Below, one piece after another: positions 56,181-64,000 of a stretch of 64,000 nt of DNA. Origin of the DNA: Agapanthus africanus (lineage: Eukaryota; Streptophyta; Magnoliopsida; Asparagales; Amaryllidaceae); assembly GCA_030015575.1 (NCBI GenBank), contig JASDDO010000001.1:512921772-512985771 (forward strand). Reading direction: 5' to 3'. The position numbers and the translations under genes were made by a program. Within the stretch, counting starts at the first letter, position 1. Each line of letters opens with the position of its first letter. The notes beneath the pieces were generated by a model. It was not told the DNA's origin and did no database searches. It was given only the letters and a program-made list of their open reading frames with translations.

Positions 56181-56399
56181 TTTAACACGTCAGCCTGAGG
56201 GTACCGCGAGCTGGTAGTAGTTTAACGACGTTTCAGTCTTTTGAAAGTTTTAGGACATTGCGGTCCACCGTCGTCGTATTCGAGGCGACTCTCTAGTTTA
56301 CTGACTTTTCGGTCTATGGTGTTTTCCCTATGAATGAGCATGATGCCCTCGGTATATCCATCTTTCTCGGAGTATGTGGTTGTGGCGGGTTCACCTTCC

Positions 56400-56835
56400 A
56401 GTTTTCGGACAACGCGAACTTGCCATGTTGTTATTGGTCTTCAACCCAGTTTTTGAAAACGTAGCAGTTTTCGATGGGAAGGCCCAATACTTGGTGGTAA
56501 GGGCAGTAATTAGGAGTGTTGACATCATTCAGTTGTAGCTGGTGTTTCGGCTCCGGTAGAGTGATAAGCCTGTTGCGCACTGCCACTTCGGACAGCCTCT
56601 TTGTTTCATCCCGGGGAAATGAGTAAGGACGCTTCAACTTCTCATAGAGGGTTGCCGCTTGTTGTTTTGGCGAACAACCGGTCTAGGGCCACTCGATTGT
56701 TGTTGAGTGTTGGCGACGAAGGCCGTTTTTCCCTTTCCTTTATCCTTTTTGTTCGATCCGTTATTTGCGGGTCCGAGATTTTTTCCGGGTATCGTGCAAT
56801 TGCACGGCTGAATGTTCTCGCAACTCCTCACTTCT
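56400..56835 (-). pseudogene. E4 second, partial gag fragment
   Basis: Minus-strand segments KDKGKGKTAFVANTQQQ, RPYSFPRDETKRLSEVAVRNRLITLPEPK and NYCPYHQVLGLPIENCYVFKNWVEDQ. They match the C-terminal third of the main E4 gag (KGKAIVVANTQQQ, RPYSFPQNKTRRLSELAVRNRLI, NYCPYHQTVTHPIENCFVFKGW) but are clearly diverged, with stops and frame changes. It is downstream of the main gag where pol would be expected. It may be an internal duplication or the remnant of a related element. Confidence 0.85.
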
Positions 56836-57092
56836 TTCGTTTTAGAGATGGATTCTTTGAAGAGAGGGCCGAGGGCTACTTTTTTGTCGGAGTCGCTCGC
56901 GAAAGTGAGAACTCGCGGTTCCTCGGGATCAACCCTATGACAATTGTCGGCAATTTTTATACGCTCATCTGTCGCACTTTTCTGCTGTCTACGAGCTTCA
57001 CGCTTTGTCCTGTTGAAGTGTTGCCTGTGAGCGACATACCCTTGCCACCAACACTTAAAGGAGTCGCAGGCTTCAGTGGGATGTGCGATCTT

Positions 57093-59585
57093 CTAATGAT
57101 ATAAGCAGTAAATAGGATGCATCTCTACTCCACCGAGAGTGTTTTCTTCAGAGGGTGGTAGCTTCATTCCCATTGATATGGCTTTAGCAAACCTTTTCCT
57201 CATCTTGAATTTGTTTTTATCCGCAGCGGATGTCTTTTGATTTGACGGGAGTGCTTCGACTCTTTTGTCTAGTCGCCGGCGTTTGGCTCCTTCCAATATG
57301 GTCATCTCATGCTCCTGATTGGCTTTACTTTTCAGACGAATCTCATTCAGGAAGGCATCGATCATCTCGTCTGACGGCCACAGAAGTTCTGGTTCAGGAC
57401 CCGCCCCCGGTTTCTCGGTGCAAGGAGCCTCTTTATCATCTATCAATGAGTGAGAGATCACATGACAACTTACTACGTAGTCCTCAGATTCCTCTGATGA
57501 GTCTTCTCCATCGTATTCGTCCTCGAGGACGTGGTTGAGAAACTCTTGGAGCGTGATGGGAGTCCGTGCTGTCTGATTATACTCCTCCAACGCGTCAATC
57601 TGTTTCTGTAAGTCCGTGCGCTTGTCGCCAGGCTTCACAGGCTTCTTGGATTTCTTCTTGTTTTTCTTTGAAGATTTTGACGGCTGGGTACGAGTGATGG
57701 GGCCTTCACCATCGATCTTTGGAGTTGGGCACGGCTTCAGTATCCCTTCGATGATCTGAGGTTCTAGCGGGTTTTTCCAACTGATCGCCGGGTATATCTG
57801 GAGATCATACAATATCCTTTTGGTTTTGGCTGACAGCACGACTTCCCATGGAGCTTCTTCAACAAGGGAGCACGTCGCCCTCGGCATATTCACCTTTTTA
57901 GGGGTATGAGGTTGCGACGGGTTCACCTTCCATTTTTCAGACAATGCGAACTTGCCTTGCTGGTACTGATCTTCGATCCACCCTTTAAAGACGAAGCAAT
58001 TCTCGATTGGGTGAGTTACCGTTTGGTGGTAAGGGCAATAATTGGGATCGTTGACATCGCCTGGCTGCAACGGACGTTTTGGACTCGGCAGATTGATAAG
58101 TCTGTTGCGCACTGCCAGCTCGGACAGTCTCCTTGTTTTATTCTGAGGGAACGAGTAAGGACGTCCTAGTCTTTTCCCGAGGGATGGGCGTAGACGCACG
58201 TTGTTTTGGCGAACAACCGGCTTTCAGTTGCTCGGCTGTTGTTGAGTATTGGCGACGACGATCGCTTTCCCTTTTCCTTTCTCATTTCGAGGGTCTGGCT
58301 TTGGAGGAGACAGTCTGTGACCCATCTGGTCCATTTGGGCCAGTTTGTCGATCAAGGCCTGGAAAGTAGTTGGCTTGAAGAACATCATGAATTGTGAGAT
58401 GGTCGCTTGCGGATCAAGAGTGCCCACGAACATGCCTACCGTCGGCGCTTCTTTGATCCGCTGTTCGCATTTCGACTATAGATTCCGCCATCGGATAGCG
58501 TACTGTACCCACGTCTCGCCTGGCTTCACCCTGCCATTGATCAATGCCGTGATTGGGGTACGTTCGCTGGCGCTCGCGAATCGCTGGGTAAACAACAACT
58601 CCATTTCAGCGAAAGTTTTGACGGAATCGTTCGGAAGTTTGGAGTACCATTCAAACGCCATCTCCGATAAGCTGCCGACGAATTGGCGAAGAAGCAGTTT
58701 GTCGTCGCCTCCAGTGTTGTCGCATAAGGCCCTGAATTGAGCGACATGCTGATGGGGATTCCCCGTTCCTTTATATACGTGGGTCTTAGGGATCGTATAT
58801 CCTGGCGGGTAACTGATTTGGTCATACCAGCCCGGATAGGGTTGTCCGGTTCTAACAATCTTCCCAGCCGTTTCATTCGCCTGATGAGCTCGTATTTGCT
58901 GAGCTATATAGTCGTCTAGTGCAGCTTTGGGAATGGTTTCCTCCTTGGCTGCTGAAAGGGCCGGAGAAGGATTAGATGTCTCCCCTCCGTCGTCTCCAAT
59001 AATGATCGGAGGGTCTTCAGCTGGAGGGTCCGGCTATAACATCATCCCTACTATATCTTGGAAGAGGAGCGCCATTTGTTTTATGTTATCCACTTGCTCT
59101 GCGGCTTCTTTGTCCTTCTTTTCGAGGACTCTATGTAAGAAATCAGCATCAGTCTCTTGTTCGTGACGCTGTTCTGATGACGCCTCCGAGCTTTCTTTTG
59201 GCCCGGTAAGTGCAGCCATTGCAGTCATCATTTCCTGAAGCTTCTGTTGTTGCTCCTGGGCTTTTGTCACGGATCGGGTAAGCGGTCGGTGACCCATCGA
59301 AGCACAGCATTCCTCTTTTCCGGAAGCCATATAAACAGTGTGCACCACCATGCCCCCAGACTTGGGGCGTTTGTGTTCAGCGCTTTTACGGTTCGCCATG
59401 TTCACAGGGGCTTTTTGCGGCCTCCTTTTCTTTTGAGTGATTGACGTTGAGGGAGCCGTTGCAGCGGGCACCCAGCCAGCTGTCACTTTTATGGCTTTGA
59501 GTAGTCCTTCTCCTGCTGAACCTTCATCTTTTTCTGTCGGCGGAGATAGTCTTGATCGATCACTGACTCTTGGACACGCCGCCAA
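57093..59585 (-). pseudogene. E4 gag (capsid and Zn-binding motif), one frame with three stops
   Basis: One minus-strand frame is interrupted at 59034, 58476 and about 58221. The N-terminal part is charged and has a coiled coil. The gag core carries GYTIPKTHVYKGTGNPHQHVAQF, MAFEWYSKLPNDSVKTFAEMELLFTQRF and GETWVQYAIRW. A basic/QQQ linker and the NYCPYHQTVTHPIENCFVF motif (C-x2-H...H-x4-C) follow, as in Ogre/Tat gag. The C-terminal ~200 residues are Lys- and acid-rich and end YCLYH. No protease follows. The gag would package element RNA; a pol-encoding relative would have to supply the enzymes. Confidence 0.88.
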
Positions 59586-60532
59586 ACTTTGTAAATTTCA
59601 GAGGATAGCCGTTGAGGAGGTTGCTCCGGCTTCTTCTCTGTAGCATTCTTCACAGGTGAAGGAGTTCTCTTCAGCACTGCAGTAGGAGAGTTTCTGCGTA
59701 CCTTGTTGAGCAGTTCAAAGCTGTTCTCGGTTGGAACAGCAGCATCGATCCCCACCATCGGAACTGACGGAGTTAGCCTAGAGGGGGAGTTTCCCCCAGT
59801 CTTACTTACCCGGCTCCAGTGATGATGGCGAGTATGTCGTGCGATTGGAGTTGGTTTAGCCGTAGGGGTGACCTCCTCATGCCCCCTGTGTTGGTCAGAA
59901 TCCACTGGTATCAGCCTTTTAAAGACCGGCGTCCGTTGAATGGGGATGGCCAACCTATCAAAAGCAGGCTTCCGAGTAGGGGAAGCAATCTTGGTGATTT
60001 CGCCTGGAACGGGAGCAGAAATAGTCAGTCTTGTGAAGACCGACCCTTTGGCAGGAGAAACCGCCTTGACGATTTTGGGAGCAAGGATGGCTATCTGCTT
60101 CGGGATAACGCCTTCTGGTATTGCAAGCTTCTTCATGTGCCCGTTGGAGCTCTGGACTAGTCTGTTAAAAACCGAGACAGTGGAGTTGGGCGACCCGTTG
60201 AGAGGGGCCACAGTAGTAGCAAGCCGATCGAATACCGACTTCTTGGGAGCTTCTTGTGACGGTACAGGGGCGTTGAAGCTCATGGGTGGGAGTATGGTCC
60301 CGAAGAATAGTCCAGTGGTGGCTTGAGTTACCTGCTCCACTGGCATCTTGAAAAGGGAGGCCGCTTGGGGCCCGTAAGTCACTCTTCCAGTAGGGACGGA
60401 GCGAGAGTTGCAGTTGCAGGTAGTGCAGTTTGAAGCCATTGATCTTCTGTTTTCTGCACGGAGCAAGACACCAAATCTAAGTACCTCGAATCCACAGGCA
60501 ACCACAACAAATCGCGATTTGTTCGCGAACAC
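59489..60532 (-). CDS. E4 ORF1 upstream of gag, 347 codons
   Basis: Function unknown. An open frame starts MFANKSRFVVVACGF just after the PBS and overlaps the gag frame by ~95 bp. It is Pro/Thr/Ser/Lys-rich and contains at least five copies of a short motif of form (S/T/P)VF(N/D/T/K)RL: SVFDRL, SVFNRL, SVFTRL, PAFDRL and PVFKRL, spaced about 25-40 residues apart. The C-terminus is basic and helical (LSSEIYKVWRRVQ, LRRQKKMKVQQEKD). Ogre-like elements carry an extra ORF1 before gag in this position, which supports the lineage, but I cannot align it. It may also be read into gag by a frameshift. Confidence 0.6.
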   Translation of the reverse strand: MFANKSRFVVVACGFEVLRFGVLLRAENRRSMASNCTTCNCNSRSVPTGRVTYGPQAASLFKMPVEQVTQATTGLFFGTILPPMSFNAPVPSQEAPKKSVFDRLATTVAPLNGSPNSTVSVFNRLVQSSNGHMKKLAIPEGVIPKQIAILAPKIVKAVSPAKGSVFTRLTISAPVPGEITKIASPTRKPAFDRLAIPIQRTPVFKRLIPVDSDQHRGHEEVTPTAKPTPIARHTRHHHWSRVSKTGGNSPSRLTPSVPMVGIDAAVPTENSFELLNKVRRNSPTAVLKRTPSPVKNATEKKPEQPPQRLSSEIYKVWRRVQESVIDQDYLRRQKKMKVQQEKDYSKP

Positions 60533-60562
60533 GATACACGAAGTGTGGAGTGGAAAGAGGAA

Positions 60563-60586
60563 AAGGTCCCACCGGGCGTGCCAGAA
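60563..60586 (-). other. E4 primer-binding site region
   Basis: Minus-strand ttctggcacgcccggtgggacc follows the 5' LTR end by two to four bases. The motif is recalled as typical at this place in plant gypsy elements; the matching tRNA is not settled. Confidence 0.6.
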
Positions 60587-60588
60587 TC

Positions 60589-63099
60589 TGTTCCCCTCCG
60601 AATGGCGGCGCGACGTAAAGACGTCTTGCCTGAGATTCGGGGCATATGCTATTTGGTTTTATCCGTCCACCTCTTCGAAGATGCCAAGTTGATTTATGGC
60701 ACCGTGTATCGGAGGTTTAGACGGATGCGGCCGATGTAGCAGACTTTGTCAGATTCCCCCTCGTTAAGGGGTTTTTTTTTATTGTGGGGACGCTTTTCCC
60801 TGTAGGCGCAAGCCTCTGCAGTTAATTACGTTACCGCATCGCGGTAACAACTTTCTCCTTCTCTAGAATTTCACTTTGTGTCGTGGCTGTTTGTTTTGTT
60901 TGTGGTTGCCCATGGATTGTATACGAAGACTAATTTATGTCATCGCCCGTAGGACGTGGATTAGTCCAAATCCGTATTTTCTTAGATTTGGATTTGGGGT
61001 TTTGGTTTAAGGATACGTTAGCCATATTTAAGGCTAAGATCAACTTAAACGTTTGTTAAGGATACGTTAGTCCAATTTGAGACTAAAATCAACTTAACAG
61101 GATCGTTTAGATCCAACAAAAGAGCATTTGGGCTCTATTGTTCCAGTTTAGGGTTAATGTGTGGTCGTCGGGACCCGTCACCTCTCTGACGACGTTGAAG
61201 GATTACAACGACAGATATCAGAGGAGTTCAGAGATGTACCCTTGAACCAGAGTTGGTTGGAGGATCTATAGTCCAATTTGGGACTAAAGTCTGTTTGAAG
61301 GTTTTGGTTTAAGGACACGTTAGCCATATTTGAGGCTAAGATCAACTTAAACGTTCATTAATGATACCTTAGTCTGATTTGAGACTAAGATCAGCTTAAC
61401 AGGATCGTTTAGATCCGCCAAAAGAGGATTTGGGGCTCTATCGTTCTAGTTTAGGGATATAGTGGTCCATTGCCAGTTTAGAGACATGGTGGTCCATTGC
61501 CAGTTTAGGGACATGGTGGTCTAACATTCCCATTTTGGGGACGAATGTTGGTTTAAGGACGCATTTGTCCATGAGTTTAAGGACCCCACAGTCCATATTA
61601 ATGTGTGGTTGTCGGGACCCGTCACCTCTCTGACGACGTTGAAGGATTACAACGACAAATATCAGAGGAGTTCGGAGATGTACCCTTGAACCGGATGTAA
61701 ATTGATTTGAGAGAGCAGTCGTGCTCAGTTCAATTTAATTTGAGGACTTATGGCCAGCATTGGGCTAAGTCCAGTTGAGAATATTCAACATTTTTATTTG
61801 TAGTTGGCCTGTTAAGCCTTTCTAATTGGGCTCTGTCCTTTTTTAATAATGCACTGCATTTATTTTGGCCTGTTAGCCCTTTTCAATTGGGCTCTGTCCA
61901 TTTTCTTTAATAATGCAGAGCATTTAATGGCCTGACAGCGCACCACGTGGCCTGTCAGGCGATCTGCGCCGATTGAGGAGCGCAAGGCGCAAGCGCATGT
62001 GGAGGTGACACGTGTCACGCTCTGGTGAGCGCAAGAGCAGTGCGCTGCTGACACGTGGCGCGCCGTGGCGACTTGCTCCAATTCAAGAGCGCAGTGCTCA
62101 TTTTTTTAAAAGCGCAAGGCGCAGATTATTTTGGGGTTGACACGTGGCGTGTTCTGGTGACTTGCGCCAACCCAAGAGCGCAGAGGCTCAAATTAGTAGT
62201 GCATGGCACTGTTCAAAAGCGCAGAGCGCATCTTGATCTATTTTAGATCAAAGAAACAGAATCTTTTTGATTCTCAAGAGGTTCTACCTCAAGTTTTAAG
62301 AACCAGTGGTTCATCAAAAGGCAATGCCTTTATATAGATCAAAAGATCTAGTAAAGAAGTAAATTACTTCTTCTTTTATTCATATTATCATTTTTTATTG
62401 AAGATCTTTGATCTTGTTCTTAGATCATTGATCTTTTTAGAAGAACTTCTTCTTTTTTTTCAAAGGTTTACCTTTTTCTTTTCTTCGAGTTCTTCTCAAA
62501 GTTTTAGAGGAGTTATGTGTTCTCCATCTCTGTGTGTTTTAGACTTGGAGTCTAGGGGCCTTTATATAGGGCCAATTAGTTTGTTAGGTTGGTTATAGAG
62601 ATCTTTCTCTGGTTGATTTGGGGATATTTTCCCATCGTTGGATCTTTGATCCTAGGGCTTCTGTTTTACAGAGCATAATTTTTTTGTTTTTAACAAGATT
62701 GGAAAGATCTTTCTGGAATTTTAATTATGTTTTAGTGCTGGCACAGTTGGCGCAAGCGCACCTGCGCTTGACACGTGTCGCGCAGTGCACCTGCACTGAC
62801 ACGTGTCGCGCAGCGCAGAGCGCAGCGCAACTGCGCTAGCATACCTGCGCCGACACGTGTCGCGCAGCGCAGAGCGCAAGTCTGTTGAAGCGTTGCTTCC
62901 TTTATATATATATATATTTTAAAACAGAGCTTGCTCTGATTGGGTGCGCTACCTTGGGTGCGCTGTCTTGGGCGCAGCGCTGGCGTGTCAGCTTTTGACA
63001 CGTGGCGCGCTGCGCGCAGCATAAGGAATTTGAAGCGTTGCTTCAATTTTTGAATTTTTGAAATTCAAACAGAGCCTTGCTCTGATTTGGCGGAAACAA
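60589..63099 (-). repeat. E4 5' LTR (2,511 bp)
   Basis: It pairs with 49269-51807. TATA lies at about 62559-62573 (minus strand) and three GACACGTGTC units at 62768-62870. It lacks about 75 bp of the 'tttagggacatagtggtcca' unit region present in the other LTR near 49825. Confidence 0.92.
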
Positions 63100-63161
63100 C
63101 CTTGTTATTCGTGAGATTTGGTGCCTCCCTTTTCTTTCTGACCCCTCTCTAATTTCTTCAG

Positions 63162-63793
63162 GTCCTCCAACACGTCGCCCTCGTCGTCCAAATGGAGGAC
63201 GAGGAGATAGCCCCGGCGATGCAAGACGCAGGCTAGTTTTCCTCACTGGAGGAGAGGTCCAAGTTGGAGTTGGAGGTGGCAATGGCGAGGGTTGCTGTCC
63301 TCGAGGAGGAGGTTGCGGCCGGGAAGCAGGAGGTCGCCAGGCACCATGAGGCTGCCCGAGCCGCCGAGGCCAATCTTTAGGATTCCAAGGTGCTCGTCGG
63401 CACTTTGAAGAAGTCGGTGAGTTCCCTCCGGAAGGAGCTGTGGCGGCGGTAGAGGGGACGAAGCGAGCTGAGCTCAGAGCGTCAAAGGTGGTGGAGAACT
63501 ATCAGAAGTCAGACCGCTTATACTCCGACCTAGCCGTAGCCTCTACCATCGTCTGGCACGATGCCCTCGACACCGTCAAGTCTCGGATGCCGGAGTTTCC
63601 TGATAAAGAGCTCCGGGACGAGTATCCTCGCGGAAATGACGCGCAGGCCGATGCCCCAGGAAGCGCTGCCGGGTAAGAGGTTCCCGGAGAGGGCGTCGCC
63701 GAGGCTCCTACGATGGGCGCCGACCCTTAAGACGTAGCCCCGGTCGTGGTGGACGCGGTGCTCCTTGAGGTTGTCCTCCGCTCTGAGGCCTGA
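63162..63793 (+). pseudogene. G3 antisense gene, exon 3 (coiled coil)
   Basis: The acceptor tttcttcag precedes VLQHVALVVQMEDEE, the same exon start as in G1 (25976) and G2 (43914). Coiled-coil segments follow: SLEERSKLELEVAMARVAVLEEEVAAGKQEV and VLVGTLKKSVSSLRKEL. Then come VVENYQKSDRLYSDLAVASTIVWHDALDTVKSRMPEFPDKEL and a C-terminus ...LRSEA. Stops occur near 63233 and 63380 and a frameshift near 63440. It is separated from exons 1-2 by E4. Confidence 0.82.
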
Positions 63794-64000
63794 AACCCCT
63801 CGTCTTCTCACGTATGCCTTTGTTGCCTTCGGAGTTTTGTAAGCCTCCGGGCACTTTTGTTAGGCTGGGGAGCCCATAATACCTTTGTAGAGACTTTTGA
63901 TTTATGTGAATAAAAACCTTTTTGCCGTTTCTTTGCGTGCGCATTATCTTTTTGTTTATGGAGAACATTGTAGAACATTCGTACTTGCACGGTTCAGCTT
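63794..64000 (+). terminator. 3' flank of G3 antisense gene, running out of window
   Basis: 'ttttgtaagcctccgggcacttttgttaggctggg...aataaaaacc' matches the 3' flank of the G1 antisense gene (26590-26700) and, inverted, of G2 (43130-43250). AATAAA at about 63909 is a plausible poly(A) signal. G3 continues beyond the window. Confidence 0.55.

Larger units (their letters stand above)
49269..63099 (-). mobile_element. E4: non-autonomous Tat-like gypsy element with 2.5-kb LTRs, 13,831 bp
   Basis: LTRs 49269-51807 and 60589-63099 start TGTTCCCC and end GGGAACA/GGAAACA. Flanks gcctt (49264-49268) and acctt (63100-63104) differ by one base, as an aged TSD. A PBS-like tggcacgcccggtgggacc lies beside the 60589 end, so the sense strand is minus. 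In sense order: ORF1/gag, a second gag fragment, ~3.4 kb of tandem repeats, a small antisense gene, 3' LTR. No PR, RT, RNase H or INT is found. Large LTRs, gag type and antisense gene suggest an Ogre/Retand-like Tat branch. It is inserted in intron 2 of the G3 antisense gene. Confidence 0.88.

Overview
This is nuclear DNA from a seed plant, almost certainly an angiosperm with a large, repeat-rich genome. Nearly all 64 kb consists of nested, decayed LTR retrotransposons: one Ty1/copia element, several Ty3/gypsy elements of Tat type, and two very long solo LTRs. The only host-gene material I can support is a four-exon piece of a neprosin-domain (DUF239-type) gene on the minus strand at about 10.8-12.0 kb. 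I see no rRNA, tRNA, CRISPR or organelle-type region.

Layout. 1-4.26 kb: a probable LTR or leader piece, then a rearranged fragment of a Tat-like element called here E5 (LTR piece, antisense gene, hairpin array, tandem repeats). 4.27-10.16 kb: a related LTR in the opposite orientation, split by solo LTR S1 (5740-9393, TSD gtaac). 10.16-12.2 kb: the neprosin-like remnant. 12.25-24.37 kb: an old minus-oriented copia LTR (C0) split by a complete but dead copia element C1 (13371-23637, TSD aaaac). 24.37-36.65 kb: gypsy/Tat element G1 on the minus strand, which keeps pol, has lost most of gag, and is itself split by solo LTR S2 (28858-32591, TSD ggaac). 36.65-37.75 kb: AT-rich DNA with nothing recognised. 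37.75-64 kb: Tat element G3 on the minus strand. G2 (37777-46611, plus strand, gag but no pol) is inserted in its 3' LTR, and the 13.8-kb element E4 (49269-63099, minus strand, gag but no pol) is inserted in an intron of its antisense gene.

How the parts work together. G1, G2 and G3 share LTR termini (TGATG...CATCA), the same PPT style, and a multi-exon antisense gene beside the 3' LTR that encodes a coiled-coil protein. The gene has its own TATA box in G1 and G2. In G2 and G3 its first exon resembles the 'putative gypsy-type transposon' domain (PF04195). G2 and E4 also carry a second, small antisense ORF; the two copies are recognisably homologous around an LPRRSPLL motif. Between the antisense genes and gag or pol, both families carry tandem repeats that fold as arrays of stem-loops. 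In the E4/E5 family the stems differ between copies by paired, compensating changes. The covarying hairpin arrays and the small antisense protein family are the best candidates for something not well described. All pol and gag regions carry stops, frameshifts or deletions, so I judge nothing here to be autonomous.
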